Shown here: positions 53,542 through 62,469 of the stretch, one piece after another | Layout of the letters: each line of letters starts with the position of its first letter | Numbering within the stretch: position 1 is the stretch's first letter | Source of the DNA: Variovorax paradoxus_P | GTDB lineage: Bacteria; Pseudomonadota; Gammaproteobacteria; Burkholderiales; Burkholderiaceae_C | Assembly (NCBI RefSeq): GCF_050627025.1 | Contig: NZ_CP192473.1 | DNA length: 64,000 nucleotides | Reading direction: 5' to 3' (one strand) | Made by a program: the position numbers and the translations under genes | The notes under the pieces: generated by a model | The model's input: only the letters and a program-made list of their open reading frames with translations | Database searches by the model: none | Told to the model about the DNA's origin: nothing

Positions 53542-53934
53542 GTGAGTACGACTAGGAATACGGATACCGTCGAAGTGATCATGAGGGACCAGCGCCGTAG
53601 GCGCTGGTCCCTTGCAGAGAAGGCCGCGCTGGTTCATCAAAGCTACGAATCTGGCATGAGCGTGTCGCTCGTCGCACGTCAGGAAGGCGTTGCCGCCAGC
53701 CTGCTGTTCCAGTGGCGCAAGCTGGAGCGGCAAGGGGCGCTGACGGCTGTATCGGCGGGCGAGGCTGTGGTGCCGGCTTCGGAACTGGCAGCCGCTCGTG
53801 CCGAGATCGCCAAGCTACAGCGCGTGCTTGGCAAGAAGACGCTGGAGAACGAGATCCTCAAGGAAGCTGTGGAGTACGCCGCAGAAAAAAAGTGGATTGC
53901 GCGCTCGCCCTTGCTGGACGGGGACGGCCAGTGA
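53542..53934 (+). CDS. IS3 OrfA
   Basis: 130 residues from GTG 53542, ten bases after GGAG. The helix-turn-helix (RRRRWSLAEKAALVHQSYES to GVAASLLFQWRKLERQGALT) and a C-terminal leucine-zipper-like helix (ELAAARAEIAKLQRVLGKKT) are the usual OrfA parts. OrfA binds the IS ends. An A-rich slippery site near its 3' end leads into orfB. Confidence 0.9.
   Translation: MSTTRNTDTVEVIMRDQRRRRWSLAEKAALVHQSYESGMSVSLVARQEGVAASLLFQWRKLERQGALTAVSAGEAVVPASELAAARAEIAKLQRVLGKKTLENEILKEAVEYAAEKKWIARSPLLDGDGQ
53886..53892 (+). promoter_or_regulatory. Programmed -1 frameshift site A AAA AAG
   Basis: A canonical slippery heptamer in the orfA frame (codons GAA AAA AAG). A -1 shift leads into the orfB frame (VDCALALAGRGRPVKAACQA), as in IS3 elements that make an OrfAB transposase. 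Confidence 0.8.
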
Positions 53935-54162
53935 AGGCCGCCTGCCAAGCCCCTGGGTTGGCGCGCTCGAACATTCATCGCTTGCAAGCTCGCCCCGAGG
54001 CCTGGATCGACGCCCGGACACGACGCACGGCGCCTGCAAGCGACGTGGCCTTGCTCGACGAGATCAAGGCCCAGATCACCGAGTTGCCGACCTATGGCTA
54101 CCGGCGTGCCTGCGCATTGGTGAACCGGCATCGAGCCAACACCGGTGCGCCGCGAGTGAACG
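53893..54162 (+). pseudogene. IS3 orfB, 5' part
   Basis: N-terminal part of the IS3 transposase in the -1 frame: VKAACQAPGLARSNIHRLQA and ALLDEIKAQITELPTYGYRR, the HTH_21-type region before the catalytic core. It ends at PRVN where IS66 is inserted; the final eight bases AGTGAACG are the target sequence. The remainder is at 56684-57352. Confidence 0.85.
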
Positions 54163-54223
54163 GTAAGCCATCAATAAACCACGCCCTTGCGCGTGGAGTC
54201 GAGGCCGATCTGCGTGCGGCGGT

Positions 54224-55816
54224 CTATTGCGTGCCGAGTTCGATGTTCCAGGGCAGCAAAGCCTCGTAGTCATCGACGGATTGCGCCAGAGGAAGCTTCT
54301 TGAACAACGCGACGAGGTAGCGGTAGGGCTCGACATTGTTGGCCTTGGCGGTCTCGATGAGCGAGTACAGGTTGGCGCTGGCGTTTGCGCCGCCCACAGT
54401 GTCAGCGAACAACCAACTGCGTCTTCCGACGACGAAGGGACGGATCGCGTTCTCCACCGGGTTGGAATCCAGCGGCCAAGTCCCGTTGTCCAGGAACCGC
54501 ACGAGCTTGGGCCACTGCCCATGCAGGTAGTGCAGCGCTTCGCCCAACAGGCTCGACGGCGCGATGCTGTGCAGGTGCGTGGGCAGCAGCTGCTCGATCT
54601 CGCGCACAACGCTGCGGCTGTAGCGCGAACGCAGTCGCAGCCGGCGCGCGGGCGTCCAGCCCTTAGCCAAGGCCTCCGCGCGGTACAGCTTGCCTATGAG
54701 CCGTACGAACCGGCTCGCGAGCTGGTTGGGCGAGCGGGCTGCCTTCGGTATAGATTCCTCGGCCTTGATGAACGGCTGGCGGGCGTGGACCCAGCATCCG
54801 AGATGCGTGAGACCACCGGCCTTTGCGATGCCGTTGTAGACCTCGTAGCCGTCAGTGACGAGCGTCGTGCCGGGACGGATGCCGGCATACAGCTTCTCGG
54901 CGTGCACAGCGCCGCGCCCCGGCGCATAGGCGAACAGCCGCACCGGTGGACCCGTGCCTTCATCTGCGCCCACATAAAGCTCTTCGTCTGTGCCTTGCGC
55001 TCAGGCTCCTTCAGTACCTGGACCGTGGTCTCGTCGCCGTAGATCAGCTCCGAGTCCAGCAAGTGATCGCGCAACAGGTTGATGACCGGCTGCACAGCCT
55101 GGCCGATGCGCACGACACCGGAGGCCAGCGTGTTGCTCAGATGTCGCCGCCGAAGCGGCGCAGCAGTGCAGCTGTGCGGTACAGCGGCATGCCGAACTGG
55201 TACTTGCCGGTGATGACCCACGCCTGGGCCTGCTCGGTGAGCAGCCCACGCGGGATGATGCGTGCCGGCGTCGGCGCCACCTTCAAGCTCTGATCGCAAC
55301 ACGGGCAGGCGTACTTGATGCGATGGTGCTGCAGCACACGCACCTGCTCGGGGATCACATCCATCTGCTCGCTGACCTCGGCGCCGATCTCCACCAGCGC
55401 GTGCCCGTCATGCGCGCGCACGCGCTCGGCCTCGGGCAGCTCGTGGGGCACGATCTCGCGCGGCAGCGCGGGGTCCAACGGCTTGCGTCCCGCTTTTTGC
55501 GCTGATGACCCGCGACCGGCGTCGACTCCTCTTCGTCGATGTCTTCGACTTCGGCCTGCAGTGTCTTGTCGCTGGGGGGCGAGTGCTTCTGCCTCGTTGA
55601 GGAACAGGTCCTTCTGATCGGTGCCGCGGGCTTCGCTCTTGGCGCGAACAGCTGGCGCTGCAGCGACCTCAGTCGCTCCAGTGCGAGGTCACGCTCGGTG
55701 GTCGCCACCCGCAGCGCGCCGGCCAGCGCGTCGCGCTCGGCAATGAGCGCGGCGAGTTCTTCAGCGGTGATGGTGGCAGGCGACGACACGCCAGCTGGAT
55801 CGGCATGCCACATCAT
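54224..55816 (-). pseudogene. tnpC: IS66 transposase TnpC, multiple frameshifts
   Basis: Starting at ATG 55816 the protein follows IS66 TnpC in order: helical N-terminus (ERDLALERLRSLQRQLFAP), LQAEVEDIDEEESTPVAGHQ, the zinc-finger-like YACPCCDQSLKVAPTPARII, the catalytic region (LIYGDETTVQVLKEPERKAQ; LVTDGYEVYNGIAKAGGLTH) and the C-terminal DDE_Tnp_IS66 part (LDSNPVENAIRPFVVGRRSW). At least five single-base changes (near 55655, 55580, 55490, 55140 and 54960) each shift the frame. Either recently inactivated or carrying sequence errors, because the element's ends and target duplication are perfect. Confidence 0.9.
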
Positions 55817-55831
55817 CGTTCCAACGTTCTG

Positions 55832-56182
55832 TCAGGCCACGCTGGAATAGCGCAGACGGGGGTGGCGTTGCACCACCGCGATGTCGATGCCCTCTAGCAG
55901 CCAATGCAACTGCTCAGCTGTCAGCGTGGGAACCACATCGGCCGAGGGCCAGATAAACCTGCCCTTCTCCAGGCGCTTGAGCAACAGCCAGAAGCCGTTG
56001 CGCTCCCAACCCAGGATCTTCACCCGGTCGCGCCGGCGGTTGCTGAACACGTACGCGCACGAGGCGAACGGGTCCAGACCCAGCGCCTGCTCCACGAGCA
56101 CGGCCAGGCCGTTGATGTTCAACCGGAAGTCCACGGGCTCGCGGTGCAGGTAGACCTTCAGTTCTTCGTCGAATCGGAACAC
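55832..56182 (-). CDS. tnpB: IS66 accessory protein TnpB
   Basis: 116 residues: VYLHREPVDFRLNINGLAVL, YVFSNRRRDRVKILGWERNG and KGRFIWPSADVVPTLTAEQL are the conserved TnpB segments. Intact. It overlaps the end of tnpA by 25 bases and lies 15 bases before tnpC. Confidence 0.93.
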   Translation of the reverse strand: MFRFDEELKVYLHREPVDFRLNINGLAVLVEQALGLDPFASCAYVFSNRRRDRVKILGWERNGFWLLLKRLEKGRFIWPSADVVPTLTAEQLHWLLEGIDIAVVQRHPRLRYSSVA

Positions 56183-56598
56183 CGCAGTCTCCCAAGCGCT
56201 TGGATCACTTCGCCGACGATGCTCAGTTCAACGTCGCGAAGATCGATCGCTACGCCGTTGGGCAAGCGTGCCTGCACGTGCATCACGCCGATCGTGTTCT
56301 CGCCCGAACGCGCCTTCACTGGCGACGACGAATCCACTGCGACCGCCACAAACGCCGCAGGCGCTGGCACCACGCTGTTGGTCTTGCGCGCCCGCCCGCC
56401 GAAGCCATGCTCGCGAAGCCATCGGCTTACCTGGTTGGCATTGACGTCGCACTCACGCGCCAGGCGTGACACCGACGCGCCGGGCTCCCGACACAGCGCC
56501 ACCAGTTCCGACTTCGCCGCTTCGTAGTACACGCTGCGTCCGTCGCTCTTGTGCCCCACCACCAGCCGGCGTTTGAGGTCTTCAAAATCATCTGTCAT
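56158..56598 (-). CDS. tnpA: IS66 accessory protein TnpA
   Basis: 146 residues with a helix-turn-helix (AKSELVALCREPGASVSRLA to NANQVSRWLREHGFGGRARK, about 26-70) and the C-terminal VAIDLRDVELSIVGEVIQAL. First gene of the element, 85 bases from the right inverted repeat. Intact. Confidence 0.9.
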   Translation of the reverse strand: MTDDFEDLKRRLVVGHKSDGRSVYYEAAKSELVALCREPGASVSRLARECDVNANQVSRWLREHGFGGRARKTNSVVPAPAAFVAVAVDSSSPVKARSGENTIGVMHVQARLPNGVAIDLRDVELSIVGEVIQALGRLRCSDSTKN

Positions 56599-56683
56599 CT
56601 ACGTTCCCGCGTTGAACTACGTGGGGACGTAGGCTGTCAGTTCACAGCCTGCGACTCAAGGACGTGGTTGTTTGATCGCATAC

Positions 56684-57352
56684 AGTGAACGCCAAGCGCA
56701 TCTACCGCGTGATGGCGGCTCATGCATTGCTGTTACCGAAGGCGCCGAGACGGCGCCAGTCCAGCCGGCCCCATGAGGGCAAGGTGGCCGTCGCGCACAG
56801 CGATATGCGCTGGTGCTCGGACGGCTTCGAGATCAAGTGTGATTCGGGGCAGATCGTGACCGCGACCTTCACCGAGGACTGCTGCGATCGCGAGATCCTG
56901 GCTTACCGGGCGTGGGAAGGTAAGGGGCTGCCGGGCGAGCCGGCGCGCGAGATGCTCATCGAGGCCGTGGAGAAGCGCTTCGGCGACATCGAGGGCGTCC
57001 CCGAGACTCACGCCTTGGAGTTCCTCTCGGACAACGGAGGCGCGTATATCGCGGCCGAACCCGGCAGATCGCTCGACAACTGGGCTTGAAGCCGGTCAAC
57101 ACGCCCGTGTGCAGCCCGCAGAGCAACGGCATGGCCGAGAGCTTCGTGAACACGTTCAAGCGCGACTGTGTCAGCCGCATGGACCTCGTGGACGCAAGAA
57201 CGGTAATGGCGCAGATGGCCGCAGCCTTCGAGCACTTCAATGAGGTGCATCCGCACTCGGCATTGAAGATGAAATCACCCAGGGAGTTCAGGCAGCATCG
57301 CGCTGCCCAACAGCGCCTTGCTCAGATCGAGCAGACGCTACATTGCGAATAG
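56684..57352 (+). pseudogene. IS3 orfB, 3' part
   Basis: Continues the transposase after the IS66 insertion: NAKRIYRVMAAHALLLPKAP, then the DDE core HSDMRWCSDGFEIKCDSGQI, LEFLSDNGGAYIAAE and, after one missing base at about 57060, LKPVNTPVCSPQSNGMAESF with the catalytic glutamate region, ending with HPHSALKMKSPREFRQHRAA. Even without IS66 the frame is broken once, so this IS3 copy is inactive. Confidence 0.9.
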
Positions 57353-57388
57353 CCCGTGTCCTGAAATACGGGGGCAAGATCAAACCGC

Positions 57389-57532
57389 ATGACCCAACAT
57401 CTCAAGGACATACCGAATGCGGATGTCACGGAGGCCAGCCTGCGTCAGATCGAAGTGATGGTGCTTAGACAGGCTTGGGAAAAGGCGGAGTCTGGCGATC
57501 AAAAAGCGACTCCAGCGCCCCCAAAAAGCTGA
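57389..57532 (+). CDS. Small hypothetical ORF after IS3
   Basis: 47 residues, ATG 57389 to TGA 57532: a helical acidic protein (NADVTEASLRQIEVMVLRQA, WEKAESGDQKATPAPPKS). It starts 23 bases outside the IS3 right end. Composition is protein-like, but it may be the tail of a gene interrupted by IS3. It precedes the operator-rich region of alpA. Confidence 0.4.
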   Translation: MTQHLKDIPNADVTEASLRQIEVMVLRQAWEKAESGDQKATPAPPKS

Positions 57533-57544
57533 CGAAAGCTGGTC

Positions 57545-57580
57545 GTACAAAACCATGCGAAAGCTCCGATCGTTTTGTAC
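57545..57580. promoter_or_regulatory. Inverted repeat GTACAAAAC / GTTTTGTAC, site 1
   Basis: Perfect 9-bp arms separated by 18 bases, total span 36. A second pair with the same span lies at 57757-57792. It is upstream of alpA. The identical geometry suggests sites for one regulator bound to two half-sites almost three helical turns apart. Confidence 0.7.
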
Positions 57581-57756
57581 AACAGGTCCGAAGATCCCGC
57601 GCACGCCGGTCAGCCTGCGGAATACCACCCTGAACAACCGGTCGGGAAACGGTTGAACGAAGTGGGGGGGCGCTATTTTTCAGGGCACCTCGAAAGAGAG
57701 GGAGTCGGGTCCCGCAAAGCCCCGACCAGCCCCGCACAAGGCCGGTTCAGCACCTT

Positions 57757-57792
57757 GTACAAAACGATGTGCCGACGCCCCTGCGTTTTGAA
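57757..57792. promoter_or_regulatory. Inverted repeat GTACAAAACG / CGTTTTGAAC, site 2
   Basis: The arms match site 1 with one mismatch and have the same 36-base span. It lies 62 bases before the alpA start, so it probably overlaps or flanks the alpA promoter. The two sites are 212 bases apart. Confidence 0.7.
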
Positions 57793-57854
57793 CATCGACT
57801 TTGCTGCGCCAGAAAAACAAACTTGGACTTCCTCAACTCCGAGCAAGTACGAAT

Positions 57855-58061
57855 ATGCAAAGTGAAGCCAAGCCAAGTGAGCGCCTGCTGCGCCTAACCG
57901 AAGTCGAGGGCCGCACGGGTCTCAAAAAGAGTTCCATCTACGCGGCCATCCGTGGCGGGTCATTCCCCGCTTCGGTCCGACTGAGCCGGCGCTGCGTCTG
58001 CTGGCCGGCGTCGCGAATCGACGCATGGATCGCCGACCGCATCAACGGACACACGCGATGA
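57855..58061 (+). CDS. alpA: AlpA-family transcriptional regulator
   Basis: 68 residues from ATG 57855. RLTEVEGRTGLKKSSIYAAI followed by GSFPASVRLSRRCVCWPASR and IDAWIADRI is the AlpA/MerR-like HTH pattern. In P4-like and other satellite elements AlpA controls integrase or replication genes. It heads a rightward operon and overlaps the next gene by 4 bases. An in-frame start at 57801 is ignored because it lacks conserved sequence. Confidence 0.93.
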   Translation: MQSEAKPSERLLRLTEVEGRTGLKKSSIYAAIRGGSFPASVRLSRRCVCWPASRIDAWIADRINGHTR

Positions 58062-58525
58062 TGTCCGCGCAAGCCTATATCCGCGACCTTGCCCGCAAGG
58101 CCGCCGAGCACAGACTGCACGCGGCGGCTTCCTTTCTGGAAGCCCAAGCGCCCGCTGTTCTGTTCCGCAAGCCGATGCGAACGTTGGACGGTACGGTCGT
58201 GCCGGTCAACTTCTACTGGCCCGGCGTCCTCGTGGAACAGGACGCAGAGACTGGCGAGATCGTGTCGCAGACCCCTCCGGGTAGAGCGGCCGACAGGCCC
58301 CATACAGCGGCTTTCATCCGGCGCACTCTGCGCGAGCCGCTCATACAGCGAACCATGCGCGTCGCGCGTGGCAGCTTCCACCGCGTCCGGTTCGATTGGC
58401 CTGGGGTACTGCGTGTCGTGGACGCACGCACGGGCGAAACCCTTGCCGAGTCCGAAGCCGGACACCCCTACCAACTCAAGTCGTGGTTCGTTCACGGGCC
58501 GCAGATCGAAACCACCACCTGCTGA
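58058..58525 (+). CDS. Hypothetical protein of the AlpA operon
   Basis: 155 residues from ATG 58058 (ATGA overlap with alpA). The N-terminus is helical (YIRDLARKAAEHRLHAAASF); two similar segments, VPVNFYWPGVLVEQDAETGE and RVRFDWPGVLRVVDARTGET, suggest an internal duplication of a small beta domain. I recognise no family. Its location between alpA and the primase gene suggests a role in element replication or control. Confidence 0.75.
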   Translation: MMSAQAYIRDLARKAAEHRLHAAASFLEAQAPAVLFRKPMRTLDGTVVPVNFYWPGVLVEQDAETGEIVSQTPPGRAADRPHTAAFIRRTLREPLIQRTMRVARGSFHRVRFDWPGVLRVVDARTGETLAESEAGHPYQLKSWFVHGPQIETTTC

Positions 58526-58564
58526 CTAGTGGCGGCGCCTCAAAGCTCTTAAACCTTATTTCCT

Positions 58565-59014
58565 ATGTTCTCACTCATGAAAAACACCGCTCAATTCAAG
58601 ATCGAATCGCCTTTCATTCAAGCCATGCGCGATGAATTCAAGCTACTCAAGCACAAGCTCACCAAAGTGGTGGCGGCGCTTCCGACTGCAGAAAAGAAAG
58701 TCGCGTAAGCGCAGGAGGCCTACGAAAACCTGCAGCAAGCCATGCGCGTTCGCGGCGTTGAAGGTGTCTAAAAAGCCGAGCAGATGGCCCAACGGGCCGC
58801 GAAGGAGCAGCCGTGGATCGAAGCCAAGGCACGTCTTGACACGCTTTCGCATGATCGCGACCGGTTGAATACCCGCATCCTTGCGCTGTTCGCACGGGTG
58901 TCTGCCGCGACCGGTGCCACGAGCCTGACCGGACTGGAAAGCGACGCACTTTTCGTGATCCCCGAGGCGTCCATGCAGCAGGCGCGCAGCGAGCTAGAGA
59001 CTGAGCTTGCCTGA
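58565..59014 (+). pseudogene. Coiled-coil gene with two in-frame TAA codons
   Basis: From ATG 58565 the same frame reads KNTAQFKIESPFIQAMRDEF to AEKKVA, TAA (58706-58708), AQEAYENLQQAMRVRGVEGV, TAA (58769-58771), then KAEQMAQRAAKEQPWIEAKA to the natural stop at 59014. With glutamate (GAA) in place of both TAAs it is one continuous 149-residue helical protein. Two G-to-T changes, or stop-codon readthrough, would explain this; decay is simpler. Unknown function. Confidence 0.7.
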
Positions 59015-59090
59015 GGAAAAGATTTTCAAGCACTTGTCACGGCTCGCGCGTAGCGACTGCGCGCGAGCCGCGCTTTATTGAATAGTACCA

Positions 59091-60875
59091 ATGATCATTT
59101 CCTCGGAGTTGATTCGCAGTGCGCTCACGTACATCCCGGCAGATCTGGCGCGCGACGATTGGGCGCGCATCGGAATGGCTATCAAGTCCGAATTTCCCGA
59201 TGGCGACGGACTGGCGCTGTTTGACGAGTGGAGCGCGACCGCAGAGGGCTATCGGTCGCACGACGTGCGCGCGACCTGGCGCAGCATCAAGCAAGGCGGC
59301 GGCGTGGGGATTGGTACGCTGCTGCACGAAGCAAAGGCGCGAGGTTTTGCGCCGCCCTCCGATCCCCTTGAAGGCGACCCGCAAGCCCGGCTTGTGGATA
59401 CGGCGCGCAGAACGCGCAAATTGGCGGAGCGGGTGGCGGAAGAAGCCACGCGGCAGGCGAGCTACGAAGCGGCGGCGATGGAGGCCAGCGCTCTTTGGGG
59501 CAAGGCATTTGAAGGGCCGTACGCCTACCTGGACCGCAAGGCCGTCCGCGCTCACGGCCTTCGCGTCGGCGCAGATGACTCACTCCTCGTCCCGTTGCGG
59601 GACGAGTCCGGGAAGCTATGGAATGTGCAACGCATCGCGGCCAGCAAGCCGGAGCGAGGACCCGACAAGCTGTATCTCAAGGGTGGGAGGAGGTCGGGCC
59701 TATGGCACCGGCTAGGAGAGATGGACAGCGCGAGTGCCGTTCTCGTGGCTGAGGGCTACGCCACAGCGGCCACGTTGGACGAGGCAACGGCACGGCCTGC
59801 AGTCGTCGCATTCGACGCTGGCAACCTGCTGCAGGTCGTCAAGGCGCTGCGCCTGCTGCTCCCCGAGGCCGCGATCATCGTGTGCGGTGATGATGACAAG
59901 GCAACGGAAGCTTCGACAGGCAAAAATCCGGGCCGCTTGAAAGCACAAGCCGCGGCCGAGGCGGTGGATGGTGTTGCCGTGTTTCCCATTGATCTGCCCG
60001 AAGGCGGCAGCGACTTCAACGACTTGTGCTTGCATGCAGGCACCGAGGTCGTTCGGCAAATTGTTGAGGCCGCGATTCCTGCCATCGAGGCAAAGCAAGC
60101 CCGCCCCTCTCGCGGAGACACGAAGCGATCCGCGAACGCGGCCTCAGAATCATCCTCAACTCGTGGTGCTGCGAGCGAACCGGACGCCGTGCTCGACGTT
60201 TTCTCCGTCGATGACCGTGGGGTGTGGTTTGTGGGCATCGAGCAGGACGGAAAGCGCAGGCCCCCGGAGTGGGTGTGCTCCCGTCCGGACGTGGCTGCGC
60301 TCACGCGCGATCAGGAAGGCGCGGGCTGGGGCTATCTCTTTCAGTTCGCCGACGCCTTGGGCCACCACAAGCAATGGGCCATGCCCGTGCGCATGCTCTC
60401 GGGTGACGGCGGGAAGTACCGCGCCTTCCTGTTGAACATGGGGCTGCGCATCGCCGCGTCGCCACGCGCGCGCAACCTGCTGGCCCAATACATCCAGAGC
60501 CGTACGCCCGGTGCGTTCGCGCAATGCACAGACCGTATCGGCTGGCACGACCATGCGTTCGTCCTGCCGCGCGAGTCCATTGGCGACGAAGCCGAACGCA
60601 TCGTCTTCCAATCCGACAGCCAGATGGAGAACACTTTCAAAGCGCGGGGTAGTGTCGAGCAATGGCGGGAGCGGGTCGGAAAGTTTTGCGCTGGCAACTC
60701 ACGGCTGGTGTTCGCCGTGTCGTGCGCCTTTGCCGGCCCACTGCTGCGACCCGGCGGCGTCGAAAGCAGGGGCTTCCACCTGCGAGGCGACTCCAGCTCG
60801 GGCAAGACGACCGCCCTCAAGCTGGCGGCCAGTGTCTACGGCGGTCCAAACTATCTGCAGCGCGCAACGGTATGT
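59091..60875 (+). pseudogene. DUF927 primase/helicase-like protein, 3'-truncated copy
   Basis: From ATG 59091: a PriCT_2-like N-terminus (IRSALTYIPADLARDDWARI to GIGTLLHEAKARGF, about 8-85), a toprim-like domain (SAVLVAEGYATAATLDEATA to PEAAIIVCGDDDKATEASTG, about 215-290) and the start of DUF927 including Walker A GDSSSGKTTALKLAAS. Homology to the copy at 32730-34298 ends at YLQR (about 60870); the frame then runs into unrelated sequence to 60935. The Walker B half is missing, so helicase activity must be lost. It is the replication gene of the AlpA element. Confidence 0.88.
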
Positions 60876-61246
60876 CCACTCCTCGAAAGGAGCCAGGTGA
60901 TCGATGGCTCAGAGGCAAGGACGCCTATCGCGTGATGGTCGAATCTCAATCCATGAAGCTTCCCGATGACTCAGTTTTGACAATCCTCAGCATCGCGCCG
61001 CGATAGCGGCGCTTGCGATGTTAGTCTGTCCAAAAGTAGATTAGGTCGCGTCACCATCGAAGACTCCTTGCGGAACATTCAACCTAATAGGTGAAGGTGC
61101 GCTTTCCGGACCTGTAGAAAAACCAGGCTCATCTATGACGCGTTTGCACTACCGGTCTCTAGATGGCAGGCAGTCTGCTATACGGCGCCTTGTTGCGGTC
61201 AACCTCGCCGGCATGCTCATCTTGCGATGCTCGTCGTCCACAGCGT
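60876..61246. other. Junction region right of the DUF927 copy
   Basis: A frame ending at 61006 (GKDAYRVMVESQSMKLPDDS, then VLTILSIAPR) looks like the C-terminus of an unidentified gene joined at the break. A hairpin follows (60991-61020, arms CATCGC/GCGATG and GCCGC/GCGGC). No gene is supported from 61020 to 61246. Confidence 0.4.
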
Positions 61247-62401
61247 TCAGGAGAGATAGTTGTCCCACGCGCTAGCCTCTTGATCCACAAACAGGCCGGA
61301 GCGACGGATGGCAGGAAGCAACATTTCGTCGGAATATCTGCACCCGGTAGTTCCCGGATCTGCCTGGCCTGTCTTGTCAGCTTGTTCAGGACTATGCCCG
61401 CGGCCTGCTGCTACCATTTCAAGCAGCGCTGAGTACCCAGGCTCCCACGCGATGCAATCTGGAAATGCGGCACGCAGGCCAGCAAGGATGTGCATGCCCG
61501 AATAGTCAAGATCGCCAAAAAAAGCAGTCGAAAGCGACACACTGCCGTATAGCCATGACTTAAATTGCTCGGCCGCGCCTTGCGATCCATCCCGCCAGTA
61601 CAAACGGCTTCCGACGGGTCGCCGAAGCCGCTTTGCAGCGCCCTTGAAGCCCGATGCGAACACCAGTGCAGCGGAGGCCCATGCCGTGCGGCGGTGGTCG
61701 CACATCCGCTCGAAGGTCACCAGATTCTCGACGAACAGGACACGTTGAAACTGCTCTTGTGGCAGCGCTACTAACAATTGCACCGGACTCTCAAGGAACT
61801 GATCCGGCCGAGCTCCTAGAAGCCGCAGCAACTCCTCACGGTTGTCTAGTACTTTGCTTCGCCCGTGGAACGCTCGTGCGGACGCCTCGCGCAAATAGAG
61901 TGCCTCGGATCCCTGGCAGAAGGTCTGCAATGCCACTATGCAGGACTCCGCGTGCTCAAGCTCCATACCGCTTAACGCCGTGAGCGGAGAGCGAGCGAGA
62001 TAGTCCAGCAATACGGCCTTGCCATTGCCTGTAAGTGAGTCAGATTGCTTCAGGTGTTGGAGAAACTTCCGATTCCACGCTTCGCTGCGTGGCACGAAGC
62101 CGCTCCAGGCGGCAAGCGCCTCGAAATCACACAATTCCAGGGTTGGATTCCGATCGCTGAAGGTCTGAAACGGGCGGAGCTTGGCTAGCTTCAGGTTGAC
62201 CCATCCGGTCGCGGCCATGTTGCTCAGCTGAAGCTCGATGCGTTCCACCGCCTCCAAAGTTGCGCTCCCGTGGATCTCGGGTAGCACCTTGGCATCCAGC
62301 TTGAGCGTCGCGGAGCGCTTTCCTTGCGACGTCTCGGCGCGTTCTAGAAGGGCATGCGCGAGCCGGATCAGCAATGCCTGTGGGACGAGGGTGATTTCCA
62401 T
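61247..62401 (-). CDS. jetD: Wadjet protein JetD
   Basis: 384 residues from ATG 62401; the open frame begins at 62545 and would overlap jetC, so the start is uncertain. The C-terminal half has the toprim/DUF2220-type motif FFGDLDYSGMHILAGLRAAF with its DxD pair, and an N-terminal DUF3322-like region. JetD is the Wadjet nuclease subunit that cleaves plasmid DNA extruded by the JetABC SMC complex. It follows jetC on the same strand. Only this end of the system is in the window. Confidence 0.85.
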   Translation of the reverse strand: MEITLVPQALLIRLAHALLERAETSQGKRSATLKLDAKVLPEIHGSATLEAVERIELQLSNMAATGWVNLKLAKLRPFQTFSDRNPTLELCDFEALAAWSGFVPRSEAWNRKFLQHLKQSDSLTGNGKAVLLDYLARSPLTALSGMELEHAESCIVALQTFCQGSEALYLREASARAFHGRSKVLDNREELLRLLGARPDQFLESPVQLLVALPQEQFQRVLFVENLVTFERMCDHRRTAWASAALVFASGFKGAAKRLRRPVGSRLYWRDGSQGAAEQFKSWLYGSVSLSTAFFGDLDYSGMHILAGLRAAFPDCIAWEPGYSALLEMVAAGRGHSPEQADKTGQADPGTTGCRYSDEMLLPAIRRSGLFVDQEASAWDNYLS

Positions 62402-62469
62402 TTCAAGTAGGCGGTTTTGCGGTCGCGCTAGGCGGTTGCATCGCGAGAGCAGAAGTTCTGCCGCTACGA

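Larger units (their letters stand above)
54163..56683 (-). mobile_element. IS66-family element (2,521 bp) with 8-bp target duplication
   Basis: The ends GTAAGCCATCAATAAACCAC (left, 54163) and GTATGCGATCAAACAACCAC (right, reading inward from 56683) are inverted repeats of the IS66 type. AGTGAACG occurs immediately outside both ends (54155-54162 and 56684-56691), the 8-bp duplication expected for IS66. It encodes tnpA, tnpB and a frame-disrupted tnpC on the minus strand. Confidence 0.95.
53495..57366 (+). mobile_element. IS3-family element interrupted by an IS66 element
   Basis: The ends carry imperfect inverted repeats: TGACAGGACACGGTCTAT at the left and, reading inward from the right, TTTCAGGACACGGGCTAT. 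It encodes orfA and an orfB split by IS66 at 54163-56683. Without the insertion the element is about 1.35 kb, normal for IS3. No convincing flanking direct repeat was identified. Confidence 0.85.
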
